Positions 25,661 to 35,472 of a DNA stretch of 64,000 nt are shown here, piece after piece. The DNA is from Hyphomicrobiales bacterium. Lineage in GTDB: Bacteria; Pseudomonadota; Alphaproteobacteria; Rhizobiales; Beijerinckiaceae. Within the stretch, counting starts at the first letter, position 1. Every line of letters starts with the position of its first letter. Location of the stretch: NCBI GenBank assembly GCA_004144595.1, contig SEEM01000010.1:1-64000 (forward strand). The letters run 5' to 3'. Made by a program: the position numbers and the translations under genes. Below the pieces are notes generated by a model, which saw only the letters and a list, made by a program, of their open reading frames with translations, ran no database searches and was not told where the DNA came from.

Positions 25661-26266
25661 ATGAGCGAAGCGCTCGTACAACTCGGCGAAGAGATCAAGG
25701 CCGCGCTTCCCGGCGCGGTGACGGAGGCTGTCGTCGCCTTCGACGAGCTGACTGTCCATGCCGAGGCGGCTTCGATCGTCGCGGTCCTGCGCACGCTCTA
25801 CAGCGATCCGCGCTTCCGCTTCGTGAACTTCACCGACCTCGCCGGCGCCGACTATCCCGGCCGCGAGAAGCGCTTCGACGTCGTCTATCATCTGCTGGCG
25901 CCGCACCATAACCGCCGCATCCGCGTCAAGGTCCAGACCGACGAAGCGACGCCCGTTCCCTCCGTCATCGAGGTCTTTCCGGCGGCGAACTGGTTCGAGC
26001 GCGAGGCCTACGATTTCTACGGCATCCTCTTCTCCGGCCATCCGGACCTGCGCCGCATCCTCACCGACTACGGCTTCGAGGGCTATCCGCTGCGCAAGGA
26101 CTTCCCGCTGACCGGCTTCGTCGAGGTTCGCTACGACGACGAGCAGAAGCGCGTCGTCTACGAGCCGGTGAAGCTCAACCAGGAATTCCGCAACTTCGAT
26201 TTCCTCTCGCCCTGGGAAGGCACCGATTACGTGCTGCCGGGCGACGAGAAGGCGAAGGGGGCGTGA
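25661..26266 (+). CDS. nuoC: NADH-quinone oxidoreductase subunit C
   Basis: The 201-residue subunit of the peripheral arm carries the 30-kDa signature [20 protein letters not shown] and [20 protein letters not shown]. It is separate from NuoD, unlike the fused NuoCD of enterobacteria. Its stop codon overlaps the start of the GFA gene (TGATG). Confidence 0.97.
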   Translation: MSEALVQLGEEIKAALPGAVTEAVVAFDELTVHAEAASIVAVLRTLYSDPRFRFVNFTDLAGADYPGREKRFDVVYHLLAPHHNRRIRVKVQTDEATPVPSVIEVFPAANWFEREAYDFYGILFSGHPDLRRILTDYGFEGYPLRKDFPLTGFVEVRYDDEQKRVVYEPVKLNQEFRNFDFLSPWEGTDYVLPGDEKAKGA

Positions 26267-26709
26267 TGGCGGCTGGCCACCAAACCCTGTCCGGCGGCTG
26301 TCTCTGCGGCGCCGTGCGTTTCACCGCGAAGCCCGAGAAGGCCGAGATGGACGTCTGCCATTGCGGCATGTGCCGGAAATGGAGCGGCGGCGTCTTCATG
26401 GCGGTGCCGTGCTCTGGCGTGTCGGTCGCGGACGAGCAGGCGCTCGGCGTCTATCCGTCGTCCGACTGGGGCGAGCGGGTGTTCTGCAAGACCTGCGGGA
26501 CGAGCCTGTTCTGGCGCCTGCGCGAGGGCGGTGACGGCCATGTCGCGGTGGCCTTCCAGGCCTTCGACGACCAATCGTCCTTCGACTTCGTCGCGGAGAT
26601 CTTCATCGATGAAAAGCCGGCGCTCTATGCGTTTGCCGGCGACCGGCCACGGCTGACCGGGGACGAGTTCCTGGCCCGCGTCGCGGCAAAGCAGGGCGGC
26701 ACGGCATGA
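26266..26709 (+). CDS. GFA-family (glutathione-dependent formaldehyde-activating-like) protein inside the nuo operon
   Basis: The 147-residue zinc protein has the GFA pattern [22 protein letters not shown] and [12 protein letters not shown], whose cysteines form structural and catalytic zinc sites. Family members are S-hydroxymethylglutathione synthases or of unknown activity. The start ATG 26266 overlaps the nuoC stop, and its own stop overlaps the nuoD start (ATGA). It must therefore be translated as part of the complex I message, although GFA proteins are not known complex I subunits. Confidence 0.9.
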   Translation: MAAGHQTLSGGCLCGAVRFTAKPEKAEMDVCHCGMCRKWSGGVFMAVPCSGVSVADEQALGVYPSSDWGERVFCKTCGTSLFWRLREGGDGHVAVAFQAFDDQSSFDFVAEIFIDEKPALYAFAGDRPRLTGDEFLARVAAKQGGTA

Positions 26710-27896
26710 CCGAGCACAATATCCGCAATTTCTCGATCAATTTCGGCCCGCAGCATCCGGCGGCGCACGGCGTGCTGCGCCTCGTGCTTGAGCTCGACGG
26801 CGAGATCGTCGAGCGCGTCGATCCCCATATCGGCCTGCTGCATCGCGGCACCGAGAAGCTGATCGAGGCCAAGACCTATCTCCAGGCCGTGCCCTATTTC
26901 GACCGGCTCGACTATGTCGCGCCGATGAACCAGGAACACGCCTATGCGCTCGCGGTCGAGCGCCTCGTCGGCGTGACAGTGCCGCGCCGGGGCCAGCTCA
27001 TCCGCGTGCTCTATTCCGAGATCGGCCGCATCCTCTCGCATCTGCTGAACGTGACCACGCAGGCGATGGACGTCGGCGCCCTCACGCCCCCGCTCTGGGG
27101 CTTCGAGGAGCGCGAGAAGCTGATGATCTTCTACGAACGGGCCTCGGGCTCGCGCATGCACGCGGCCTATGTCCGGCCCGGCGGCGTGCACCAGGATATT
27201 CCGGTCTCGCTGATCCACGACATCGCCGAATGGTGCGACCCGTTCCTCAAGGTCTGCGACGACCTCGAAGGCCTGCTCAGCGACAACCGCATCTTCAAGC
27301 AGCGCAACGTCGATATTGGCGTGGTCGATCTCGAGACCTGCTGGAAATGGGGCTTCTCGGGCGTGATGGTGCGCGGCTCCGGCGCGCCCTGGGACCTGCG
27401 CAAGTCGCAGCCCTACGAGTGCTACGAGGAGATGGAGTTCGACATTCCCGTCGGCAAGAACGGCGACTGCTTCGACCGCTACCACATCCGCATGGAAGAG
27501 ATGCGCCAGTCGGTGCGCATCATGAGGCAGTGCTGCGACAAGCTGCTGGCGCCCGATGGCGGCGGCCCGGTTTCCTCGCTCGACGGCAAGATGGTGCCGC
27601 CCAAGCGCGGCGAGATGAAGCGCTCGATGGAAGCGCTGATCCACCATTTCAAGCTCTATACCGAGGGCTACAAGGTGCCGGCCGGCGAGGTTTATGCCGC
27701 CGTCGAGGCGCCGAAGGGCGAATTCGGCGTCTATCTGGTCTCCGACGGCACCAACAAGCCCTATCGCTGCAAGATCAAGGCCCCGGGCTTCGCCCATCTC
27801 CAGGCCATGGATTTCATGTGCCGCAAGCACATGCTCGCCGACGTCTCCGCGATCCTCGGCTCCCTCGATATCGTCTTTGGTGAGGTGGACCGCTAA
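26706..27896 (+). CDS. nuoD: NADH-quinone oxidoreductase subunit D
   Basis: The 396-residue 49-kDa-type subunit forms the quinone pocket with NuoB. Signatures are [19 protein letters not shown] with [24 protein letters not shown] and the C-terminal DIVFGEVDR. It is coupled to the GFA gene before it, and its stop abuts nuoE. Confidence 0.97.
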   Translation: MTEHNIRNFSINFGPQHPAAHGVLRLVLELDGEIVERVDPHIGLLHRGTEKLIEAKTYLQAVPYFDRLDYVAPMNQEHAYALAVERLVGVTVPRRGQLIRVLYSEIGRILSHLLNVTTQAMDVGALTPPLWGFEEREKLMIFYERASGSRMHAAYVRPGGVHQDIPVSLIHDIAEWCDPFLKVCDDLEGLLSDNRIFKQRNVDIGVVDLETCWKWGFSGVMVRGSGAPWDLRKSQPYECYEEMEFDIPVGKNGDCFDRYHIRMEEMRQSVRIMRQCCDKLLAPDGGGPVSSLDGKMVPPKRGEMKRSMEALIHHFKLYTEGYKVPAGEVYAAVEAPKGEFGVYLVSDGTNKPYRCKIKAPGFAHLQAMDFMCRKHMLADVSAILGSLDIVFGEVDR

Positions 27897-29089
27897 TGTC
27901 CGTCCGTCGTCTCGCGCCCGATCCCGTCCAGCCAGCCTCCTTTGCCTTCACTGCGGCGAACGAGAACTGGATCGACCAGCAGATCGCCAAGTATCCCGAA
28001 GGCCGCCAGGCTTCCGCCGTCATCCCGCTGCTGTGGAAGGCGCAGGAGCAGGAGGGCTGGGTCTCGCGCGCCGTGATCGAGACCGTCGCCCGCCGCCTCG
28101 GCATGGCGCCGATGCGGGTCCTGGAGGTCGCGACCTTCTACACCATGTTCAAACTGCAGCCGGTCGGCGAGTTCTTCGTCCAGCTCTGCGGCACGACGCC
28201 CTGCGCGCTGCGCGGCGCCGAAGCCCTGAAGAAGGTCTGCGAGGACGTCATCGGCCCGCAATCGACCGTGACCGCCGACGGCAAGCTGTCCTGGCTCGAA
28301 GTCGAGTGCCTCGGCGCCTGCTGCAACGCCCCGATGGCGCAGATCAATGTCGATTATTACGAGGACCTGACGCCGGCGAACTTCCGCCAGCTCCTCGACG
28401 ATCTCCGCAACGGCCGCGCCACCAAGCCAGGCCCGCAGAACGGCCGCACCGGCTCCGAGCCTGAGGGTGGCCCGCAGACGCTGACCGACAAGGCCCTCTA
28501 TGACGGCTCGATGATCGGCGCCGGCGACTGGCAGAAGCGCGTCGCCGAGCAGCGCAAGGCCGCAGCCGAAGCAGCCGCCGCCAAGGCAGCCGCCGAGGCG
28601 GAAGCCAAGAAGGCCGAGGCGACACCGGCGGCTGTTGCCGCGAAGCCTGCAAGCGAGACGGCCGCTGCCGGCCGCCCGCAGCCCTCGTCGCCGGCTCAGC
28701 CTTCCAGTGCCGCCAATGACACGCCGGCCGCGAACGGCAAGGTCCAGAGCAGGGACGTTGCCGAGGCCGCCAAGCCGGCGGCAGCGGATAAGCTACCCGC
28801 GACTGACGAGAACAAGCCCGAATTGCTGACCGCGGCGCGCGGCGGCCAGGGCGATGATCTCGGTTTGATCTGGGGCATCGGGCCGAAATTGGCGAAGATG
28901 CTCAATGAGATGGGGGTCTGGCATTTCGATCAGATCGCCAAATGGACACCGGCGGAGCTCGCCTGGGTCGATGCGCGGCTGACCGGCTTCAAGGGCCGGG
29001 CGCTGCGTGACGACTGGGTCGCTCAATCGAAGAAGCTCGCGACGGGCTGGCGCCCGGAGTCGAAGCTTGGCGACAAGCCGGCAGAGTGA
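27896..29089 (+). CDS. nuoE: NADH-quinone oxidoreductase subunit E with long C-terminal extension
   Basis: The first 180 residues are a normal NuoE with a 2Fe-2S cluster (CGTTPCALRG and ECLGACCNAP). They are followed by an Ala/Lys/Glu-rich low-complexity linker (about 210-300). A compact C-terminal domain (about 310-397; DDLGLIWGIGPKLAKMLNEM, then FDQIAKWTPAEL) resembles helix-hairpin-helix repeats. At 397 residues it is more than twice the E. coli NuoE. The extension recurs in Hyphomicrobiales; its job is not known. Confidence 0.96.
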   Translation: MSVRRLAPDPVQPASFAFTAANENWIDQQIAKYPEGRQASAVIPLLWKAQEQEGWVSRAVIETVARRLGMAPMRVLEVATFYTMFKLQPVGEFFVQLCGTTPCALRGAEALKKVCEDVIGPQSTVTADGKLSWLEVECLGACCNAPMAQINVDYYEDLTPANFRQLLDDLRNGRATKPGPQNGRTGSEPEGGPQTLTDKALYDGSMIGAGDWQKRVAEQRKAAAEAAAAKAAAEAEAKKAEATPAAVAAKPASETAAAGRPQPSSPAQPSSAANDTPAANGKVQSRDVAEAAKPAAADKLPATDENKPELLTAARGGQGDDLGLIWGIGPKLAKMLNEMGVWHFDQIAKWTPAELAWVDARLTGFKGRALRDDWVAQSKKLATGWRPESKLGDKPAE

Positions 29090-29100
29090 GGCACTAGGAC

Positions 29101-30405
29101 ATGCTCGCAGATCGCGATCGCATCTTTACCAATCTCTACGGCCTGCACGATCTGTCGCTGAAAGGTGCGATCCAGCGCGGCCATTGGGATGGCACCAAGT
29201 TCATCCTGGAGCAGGGCCGGGACTGGATCATCGACGAGATGAAGAAGTCCGGCCTGCGCGGCCGCGGCGGCGCCGGCTTCCCGACGGGCCTCAAATGGTC
29301 GTTCATGCCCAAGCAGAGCGACGGGCGCCCGCACTACCTCGTCGTCAATGCCGACGAGTCGGAGCCGGGCACCTGCAAGGATCGCGAGATCATGCGCAAC
29401 GACCCGCATACGCTGGTCGAAGGCTGCCTGATCGCCTCCTTCGCCATGGGCGCGCATGCGGCCTATATCTACATCCGCGGTGAATATGTCCGGGAGCGTG
29501 AGGCGCTGCAGCGCGCCGTCGACGAGGCCTATGAGGCCAAGCTCATCGGCAAGGACAACGTCCACGGCTATCCCTTTGATCTCTATGTGCATCACGGCGC
29601 CGGCGCCTATATCTGCGGCGAGGAGACGGCGCTGCTGGAGAGCCTCGAGGGCAAGAAGGGCATGCCGCGCCTGAAGCCGCCATTCCCGGCCAATATGGGC
29701 CTCTATGGCTGCCCGACCACGGTCAACAACGTCGAGTCTATCGCGGTCGCCCCGACCATCCTGCGCCGCGGCGCGAGCTGGTTCTCCTCGCTCGGCACGC
29801 CGAACAATGTCGGCACCAAGCTCTTCTGCGTCTCGGGCCATGTGAACAAGCCCTGCAACGTCGAAGAGGCGATGGGCATCCCCTTCCGCGAGCTGATCGA
29901 CAAGCATTGCGGCGGCATCCGCGGCGGCTGGGACAATCTCAAGGCGGTCATCCCCGGCGGTTCCTCGGTGCGCATGGTGCCGGCCGAGCAGATCATCGAC
30001 ACGCCGATGGATTTCGACTCGCTCTCGAAGCTGCGCTCCGGCCTTGGCACCGCGGCGGTGATCGTGATGGACAAGTCGACCGACATCGTCCGCGCCATCG
30101 CCCGCATCAGCCATTTCTACAAGCATGAGAGCTGCGGCCAGTGCACGCCCTGCCGCGAGGGCACGGGCTGGATGTGGCGCGTCATGGAGCGCATGGCCGA
30201 GGGCCGCGCCCAGAAGCGCGAGATCGACATGCTGCTCGACGTCACCAAGCAGATCGAGGGCCACACCATCTGCGCGCTCGGCGACGCCGCCGCCTGGCCG
30301 ATCCAGGGCCTGATCGCGCATTTCCGTCACGAGATCGAGCAGCGCATCGACGACTATGCCGCCAACCCGCACAGCGAGCCTGTGCGCCTGATGGCGGCGG
30401 AGTGA
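29101..30405 (+). CDS. nuoF: NADH-quinone oxidoreductase subunit F
   Basis: The 434-residue NADH-oxidising subunit has the FMN/NADH loop [32 protein letters not shown] and the 4Fe-4S motif [11 protein letters not shown] with its distant fourth cysteine in HTICALGD. Electrons enter complex I here and pass to NuoE and NuoG. Confidence 0.98.
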   Translation: MLADRDRIFTNLYGLHDLSLKGAIQRGHWDGTKFILEQGRDWIIDEMKKSGLRGRGGAGFPTGLKWSFMPKQSDGRPHYLVVNADESEPGTCKDREIMRNDPHTLVEGCLIASFAMGAHAAYIYIRGEYVREREALQRAVDEAYEAKLIGKDNVHGYPFDLYVHHGAGAYICGEETALLESLEGKKGMPRLKPPFPANMGLYGCPTTVNNVESIAVAPTILRRGASWFSSLGTPNNVGTKLFCVSGHVNKPCNVEEAMGIPFRELIDKHCGGIRGGWDNLKAVIPGGSSVRMVPAEQIIDTPMDFDSLSKLRSGLGTAAVIVMDKSTDIVRAIARISHFYKHESCGQCTPCREGTGWMWRVMERMAEGRAQKREIDMLLDVTKQIEGHTICALGDAAAWPIQGLIAHFRHEIEQRIDDYAANPHSEPVRLMAAE

Positions 30406-30409
30406 GACC

Positions 30410-32488
30410 ATGACGAAACTCCTCATCGACGGCATCGAGGTCGACGTTCCCGCCGAGTACACCGTGCTCCAGGCCTGCGAGGCGGCGGGCGTCGAGGTGC
30501 CGCGCTTCTGCTTCCACGAGCGCCTCTCGATCGCCGGCAACTGCCGCATGTGCCTCGTCGAGGTGAAGGGTGGCCCGCCGAAGCCGCAGGCCTCCTGCGC
30601 CATCGGCGTGCGCGACCTGCGCCCGGGCCCGAACGGCGAGCCGCCGGTCGTCCTGACCAAGTCGCCGATGGTCAAGAAGGCGCGCGAAGGGGTGATGGAG
30701 TTCCTGCTCATCAACCACCCGCTCGACTGCCCGATCTGTGACCAGGGCGGCGAATGCGACCTGCAGGACCAGGCGATGGCCTATGGCGCGGATACCTCGC
30801 GCTATGCCGAGAACAAGCGCGCGGTCGAGGACAAGTATATCGGTCCGCTGGTCAAGACGCAGATGACGCGCTGCATCCAGTGCACGCGCTGCGTTCGCTT
30901 CACCACCGAGGTTGCCGGCGCCTCCGATCTCGGCGCCATTGGCCGCGGCGAGGACATGGAGATCACGACCTATCTCGAGCAGGCGATGTCGTCGGAGCTG
31001 CAAAGCAACGTCGTCGATCTCTGCCCGGTCGGCGCGCTGACCTCGAAACCCTACCAGAACAAGGCGCGGCCCTGGGAGCTCTCCAAGACCGAGAGCATCG
31101 ACGTGATGGACGCCGTCGGCTCGGCCATCCGCGTCGACTCGCGCGGCAAGGAAGTGATGCGCATCCTGCCTCGCCTCAACGAGGCGGTGAACGAGGAGTG
31201 GATCTCCGACAAGACCCGACATGTCGCCGACGGCCTGCGCACGCAGCGGCTCGACCGGCCCTATATCCGCGAGAACGGCCGCCTGCGACCGGCGAGCTGG
31301 AACGAGGCCTTCGCCGCCATCGCCGCCAAGGTGAAGGCTGCCGCCCCCGACAGGATCGGTGCCATCGCCGGCGATCTCGCTGCGGTCGAGGAGATGTTCG
31401 CGCTGAAGGGCCTGATCGTTTCGCTGGGCTCCACCAATCTCGATGCCCGGCAAGACGGCACGAAGCTTCATCCGAAATTCGGCCGCGCCTCCTACGTCCT
31501 CAACGCCGGCATCGCCGGCATCGAGGACGCGACCTCGCTCCTGATCATCGGCTCGAACCCGCGTCGCGAGGCGCCGATCCTGAACGCCCGCATCCGCAAG
31601 CGCTGGCTGCGCGGTGATCTCAAGGTCTCGGTCATCGGCGAGAAGGCCGACCTGACCTACACCCACGATTATCTCGGCGCCGGCCCGGAGACGCTGGCCG
31701 ATGTCGTGAAGTCGGCCCAGGCCGCCGGCGGCAAGCCGATGGTGCTGGTCGGGCAGGGCGCTCTCGCCCGCACTGACGGCGAGGCCGTGCTCTCGCTCGC
31801 CGCCAAGGCCGCGCAGGCGCTGGGCGCCGCCACCGAAGGCTGGAACGGCTTCGGCGTGATCCACACCGCCGCTTCCCGCGTCGGCGCGCTTGATCTCGGC
31901 TTCGTGCCGCAAGAAAACGCTGATGGATCGGGCGGCAAGGATGTCGCGGCTATGATCCAGCCGGGTGCGCTCGACGTGCTCTTCCTGCTCGGCGCCGACG
32001 AGATCGAGGTGCCGGAAGGCGCCTTCGTCGTCTATCAGGGCACGCATGGCGACAAGGGCGCTCACCGCGCCGATGTCATCCTGCCGGGCGCCGCCTATAC
32101 CGAGAAATCCGGCACCTACGTGAACACGGAAGGCCGTGTCCAGATGGGCGACCGCGCCACATTCCCGCCGGGCGATGCCCGTGAGGATTGGGCGATCCTG
32201 CGTGCACTTTCCGCGACGCTGGGCAAGACGCTGCCCTTCGACTCGCTCGCCGGCCTGCGCAAGGCGCTCTACGAGGCGCATCCGCATTTCGCCGCGCTCG
32301 ACGGCCTGCCGGCCAACGATGCGGCCGCGATCGGCTCTCTCGCCGGCCTTGGCGGCAAGACCGACAAGGCGGGCTTCGCCCCGGTCGTCGCCGATTTCTA
32401 TCAGACCAACCCGATCGCGCGGGCCTCCGCCGTGATGGCGGAATGCTCGGCGCTGGCCTCCGGCCGGCACCAGCAGGCGGCGGAGTAA
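30410..32488 (+). CDS. nuoG: NADH-quinone oxidoreductase subunit G
   Basis: The 692-residue iron-sulfur subunit begins with a ferredoxin-like 2Fe-2S domain ([19 protein letters not shown]). The His-Cys 4Fe-4S segment [18 protein letters not shown] and a second 4Fe-4S site ([10 protein letters not shown] ... [11 protein letters not shown]) follow. The remainder is a molybdopterin-oxidoreductase-like scaffold without cofactor motifs, as usual for this family. Confidence 0.97.
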   Translation: MTKLLIDGIEVDVPAEYTVLQACEAAGVEVPRFCFHERLSIAGNCRMCLVEVKGGPPKPQASCAIGVRDLRPGPNGEPPVVLTKSPMVKKAREGVMEFLLINHPLDCPICDQGGECDLQDQAMAYGADTSRYAENKRAVEDKYIGPLVKTQMTRCIQCTRCVRFTTEVAGASDLGAIGRGEDMEITTYLEQAMSSELQSNVVDLCPVGALTSKPYQNKARPWELSKTESIDVMDAVGSAIRVDSRGKEVMRILPRLNEAVNEEWISDKTRHVADGLRTQRLDRPYIRENGRLRPASWNEAFAAIAAKVKAAAPDRIGAIAGDLAAVEEMFALKGLIVSLGSTNLDARQDGTKLHPKFGRASYVLNAGIAGIEDATSLLIIGSNPRREAPILNARIRKRWLRGDLKVSVIGEKADLTYTHDYLGAGPETLADVVKSAQAAGGKPMVLVGQGALARTDGEAVLSLAAKAAQALGAATEGWNGFGVIHTAASRVGALDLGFVPQENADGSGGKDVAAMIQPGALDVLFLLGADEIEVPEGAFVVYQGTHGDKGAHRADVILPGAAYTEKSGTYVNTEGRVQMGDRATFPPGDAREDWAILRALSATLGKTLPFDSLAGLRKALYEAHPHFAALDGLPANDAAAIGSLAGLGGKTDKAGFAPVVADFYQTNPIARASAVMAECSALASGRHQQAAE

Positions 32489-32494
32489 GCGGCC

Positions 32495-33547
32495 ATGAAC
32501 TGGGACCTCGTCCTCGATATCGCGATCATCCTCGGCAAGAGCCTGCTGCTGCTGGTCTGCCTGCTGGTCTTCATCGCCTATATCCTGCTGGCCGACCGCA
32601 AGGTCTGGGCGGCGGTTCAGCTCCGCCGCGGCCCGAACGTCGTCGGCCCCTGGGGCCTGTTCCAGAGCTTCGCGGACCTGATTAAGTTCGCGCTCAAGGA
32701 GCCGATCATTCCGTCCGGCGCCAACAAAGGCATCTTCCTGCTGGCGCCGTTCATCTCCTGCCTCTTGGCGCTCGGCGCCTGGGCGGTGATCCCGGTGGCG
32801 GAAGGCTGGGCGATCGCCGACATCAATGTCGGCGTGCTCTACATCCTCGCGATCTCCTCGCTCGGCGTCTACGGCATCATCATGGCCGGCTGGGCCTCGA
32901 ACTCGAAATACCCGTTCATGAGCGCGCTGCGCTCGGCGGCGCAGATGGTCTCCTACGAGGTCTCCATCGGCTTCGTCATCATCACCGTGCTGCTCTGCGT
33001 CGGCTCGCTGAACCTCTCGGCCGTGGTCGAGGCTCAAGCGAACCGCGGCCTTGCCCATGCTCTCGGCGTGCCGTGGCTTTCGATCCTGAACTGGTACTTC
33101 ATCCCGCTCTTCCCGATGTTCGTGGTCTTCTTCATCTCGGCGCTGGCCGAGACGAACCGGCCGCCCTTCGATCTGGCCGAGGCGGAATCCGAGCTCGTGG
33201 CGGGCTTCATGGTGGAGTATTCCTCGACGCCGTACCTGCTGTTCATGCTCGGCGAATACGTGGCGATCATGACCATGTGCTCGCTGACCACGATCCTCTT
33301 CCTCGGCGGCTGGGCGCCGCCGGTCGCGCTGCCGCCCTTCACCTGGCTGCCCGGCGTGTTCTGGTTCGCCCTCAAGGTCTGCCTCGTGTTCTTCATGTTC
33401 GCGCTGGTGAAGGCCTTCGTGCCGCGCTACCGCTACGACCAGTTGATGCGCCTGGGCTGGAAGGTCTTCCTGCCGCTCTCGCTCGCCTGCGTGGTGATCG
33501 TGGCGCTGGTGTTGCAGTTGACCGGCTGGGGTCCGGTCGCGGGATGA
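32495..33547 (+). CDS. nuoH: NADH-quinone oxidoreductase subunit H
   Basis: The 350-residue membrane subunit with eight helices connects the peripheral arm to the proton-pumping arm and lines the quinone channel. Signatures are [20 protein letters not shown] and [20 protein letters not shown]. Its stop codon overlaps the next small gene. Confidence 0.97.
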   Translation: MNWDLVLDIAIILGKSLLLLVCLLVFIAYILLADRKVWAAVQLRRGPNVVGPWGLFQSFADLIKFALKEPIIPSGANKGIFLLAPFISCLLALGAWAVIPVAEGWAIADINVGVLYILAISSLGVYGIIMAGWASNSKYPFMSALRSAAQMVSYEVSIGFVIITVLLCVGSLNLSAVVEAQANRGLAHALGVPWLSILNWYFIPLFPMFVVFFISALAETNRPPFDLAEAESELVAGFMVEYSSTPYLLFMLGEYVAIMTMCSLTTILFLGGWAPPVALPPFTWLPGVFWFALKVCLVFFMFALVKAFVPRYRYDQLMRLGWKVFLPLSLACVVIVALVLQLTGWGPVAG

Positions 33548-33780
33548 GTTGGGCCGGCCCGCTCGGTGCCCTGATCGGCTTCGGGCTCGGCCTGCTGGAA
33601 TACCGGCTGATGTCGGCTGTGGTGATCGGAGCGCTCCGGCGCACGGATCGCTCGGTGACAGAGGCCGAGAAGGCGGATTACGAGCGCCGCATCCGCATCT
33701 TGCGGGCGGTTTTGGTTGTGATGACGATCGGCTTGATGCCGATCTTGGGTTTCGTGATCGGCCGGGCTTTGTTCGGCTGA
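33544..33780 (+). CDS. Small membrane protein of unknown function in the nuo operon
   Basis: The 78-residue protein begins [20 protein letters not shown] at ATG 33544, which overlaps the nuoH stop (ATGA). Two hydrophobic segments (about 5-28 and 53-77) flank a charged stretch ([20 protein letters not shown]). No family is recognised. Coupling to nuoH and the clean hydrophobic pattern argue that it is real. It ends 20 bp before nuoI. Confidence 0.75.
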   Translation: MSWAGPLGALIGFGLGLLEYRLMSAVVIGALRRTDRSVTEAEKADYERRIRILRAVLVVMTIGLMPILGFVIGRALFG

Positions 33781-33800
33781 GGATGTAAAGGACGAAGGCG

Positions 33801-34289
33801 ATGTCACTCGCGCAAGCCGCAAGGGGCCTGCTGCTGAAGGAGTTCGTCGGGGCTATCGGCCTGTCGATGCGCTACTTCTTCAAGCCGAAGGCGACGCTGA
33901 ACTACCCGTTCGAAAAGGGCCAGCTCTCGCCGCGCTTCCGTGGCGAGCATGCGTTGCGCCGCTATCCGAACGGCGAGGAGCGCTGCATCGCGTGCAAGCT
34001 CTGCGAGGCGATCTGCCCGGCGCAGGCCATCACCATCGAGGCCGGCCCGCGCCGCAACGACGGCACGCGCCGCACCACCCGTTACGACATCGACATGACC
34101 AAATGCATCTACTGCGGCTTCTGCCAGGAAGCCTGCCCGGTCGATGCGATCGTCGAGGGGCCGAATTTCGAGTTCGCGACCGAGACCCGCGAGGAGCTGT
34201 TCTACGACAAGGACAAGCTGCTCGCGAACGGCGCGCGCTGGGAACGCGAGATCGCGCGGAATATCGCGATGGACTCGCCCTATCGGTAG
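33801..34289 (+). CDS. nuoI: NADH-quinone oxidoreductase subunit I
   Basis: The 162-residue subunit carries two 4Fe-4S clusters (N6a and N6b): [16 protein letters not shown] and [16 protein letters not shown]. An N-terminal amphipathic segment ([15 protein letters not shown]) anchors it to the membrane arm. It is followed by a 222-bp gap with a hairpin element and a promoter-like site before nuoJ. Confidence 0.98.
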   Translation: MSLAQAARGLLLKEFVGAIGLSMRYFFKPKATLNYPFEKGQLSPRFRGEHALRRYPNGEERCIACKLCEAICPAQAITIEAGPRRNDGTRRTTRYDIDMTKCIYCGFCQEACPVDAIVEGPNFEFATETREELFYDKDKLLANGARWEREIARNIAMDSPYR

Positions 34290-34298
34290 TTGAAGCGC

Positions 34299-34364
34299 CG
34301 TCATGCTCGGGCTTGACCCGAGCATCTCTTGCCGGAGATTCTCGGGTCAAGCCCGAGAATGTCG
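34299..34364 (+). repeat. Double-hairpin intergenic element between nuoI and nuoJ
   Basis: Two adjacent perfect hairpins, ATGCTCGGG-cttga-CCCGAGCAT and ATTCTCGGG-tcaag-CCCGAGAAT, share the same 9-bp stem core. The outer sequence CGTCATGCTCGG resembles the ends of the 95-bp repeat family, so this may be a related shorter element. It could attenuate transcription or protect the upstream nuo message. Confidence 0.8.
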
Positions 34365-34395
34365 CCCTTAGAACGAGACCAGACCCGTCGCGCGG

Positions 34396-34424
34396 TTGTC
34401 CCGCCCGGCGGGCCTGATTATAGA
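34396..34424 (+). promoter_or_regulatory. Internal sigma-70-type promoter ahead of nuoJ
   Basis: TTGTCC (34396-34401) and TATAGA (34419-34424) are separated by exactly 17 bp. Transcription would start near 34431, about 80 nt before the nuoJ ATG. This could give nuoJKLMN extra, independent expression downstream of the hairpin element. Confidence 0.5.
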
Positions 34425-34511
34425 CGCTCCAAATTGCGCCGGGCTTTTTGAGTCCCGGAGCACGAACCAAACGAGGACCGCGCCGAAAAGGGGCGGGAAG
34501 GGCTGGCCGAG

Positions 34512-35135
34512 ATGAATGCCGCAGCGGCTTTCTTCTATCTCTTCGCAGGGGTGACCGTGGCATCCGCCTTCATGGTGGTGACCTCGCGCAACCCCGTGCA
34601 TTCGGTGCTTTACCTGATCCTGGCCTTCGTCAACGCGGCCGGGCTGTTCATGCTGCTGGGCGCCGAGTTCCTCGCGATGCTGCTGGTCGTCGTCTATGTC
34701 GGCGCCGTCGCGGTGCTCTTCCTCTTCGTGGTGATGATGCTCGACGTCGATTTCGCCGAGTTCCGCCAGGGCTTCCTGAACTATCTGCCGATCGGCGCGC
34801 TGATCGGCTTCATCTTCGCCGTCGAGCTGCTGCTTGTCGTCGGTGCCTGGGTCATCGATCCCCAGATCGTCAAGGCGCCGGTTGCGGCGATCCCTGTGGG
34901 CATCTCGAATACCGAGGCGCTCGGCCGCGTGCTCTACACGCAGTATATCTATTACTTCCAGGCGGCCGGCCTCGTGCTGCTCGTCGCCATGATCGGCGCG
35001 ATCGTGCTGACCCTGCGCGACCGTCCCGGCATTAAGCGCCAGCACGTGCCGACGCAGAACGCCCGCACCAAGGACGCGGCGATGGCGGTCAAGCAGGTGC
35101 CGTCGCGCACTGGCGTCCCCGAGGAGATGGCGTGA
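34512..35135 (+). CDS. nuoJ: NADH-quinone oxidoreductase subunit J
   Basis: The 207-residue, five-helix membrane-arm subunit has the ND6-like core [20 protein letters not shown] and [20 protein letters not shown]. The C-terminal hydrophilic tail (about 175-207) is basic and variable. Its stop overlaps nuoK (TGATG). Confidence 0.96.
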   Translation: MNAAAAFFYLFAGVTVASAFMVVTSRNPVHSVLYLILAFVNAAGLFMLLGAEFLAMLLVVVYVGAVAVLFLFVVMMLDVDFAEFRQGFLNYLPIGALIGFIFAVELLLVVGAWVIDPQIVKAPVAAIPVGISNTEALGRVLYTQYIYYFQAAGLVLLVAMIGAIVLTLRDRPGIKRQHVPTQNARTKDAAMAVKQVPSRTGVPEEMA

Positions 35136-35443
35136 TGACGATCGGACTGGGCCACTACCTCGCCGTCAGCGCCATACTGTTCACGCTCGGCGTGCTCGGC
35201 ATCTTCATCAACCGCAAGAACGTCATCGTCATCCTGATGTCGGTCGAGCTCATCCTGCTCTCGGTCAATATCAACTTCGTCGCCTTCTCGAGCTTCCTGA
35301 ACGACATCGTCGGCCAGGTCTTTGCGCTGCTCGTGCTCACGGTGGCGGCGGCTGAGGCCGCGATCGGTCTCGCCATTCTCGTCGTCTACTTCCGAAATCG
35401 CGGCACGATCGCGGTGGAAGACATCAACATGATGAAAGGCTGA
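35135..35443 (+). CDS. nuoK: NADH-quinone oxidoreductase subunit K
   Basis: The 102-residue, three-helix subunit (ND4L type) starts [20 protein letters not shown] at ATG 35135. The functional glutamates in [11 protein letters not shown] and [12 protein letters not shown] are present. The upstream GTG at 35132 is less likely. Confidence 0.96.
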   Translation: MTIGLGHYLAVSAILFTLGVLGIFINRKNVIVILMSVELILLSVNINFVAFSSFLNDIVGQVFALLVLTVAAAEAAIGLAILVVYFRNRGTIAVEDINMMKG

Positions 35444-35472
35444 GCGCGCCCCAGCGCCTGGACCTCACTGCC

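Noticed and set aside
30242..33058. 938-codon open frame on the minus strand opposite nuoG/nuoH
   Set aside because: It is the mirror frame of complex I genes and has no recognisable domain. Similar long mirrors occur opposite livK, purF, nuoL and dnaB.
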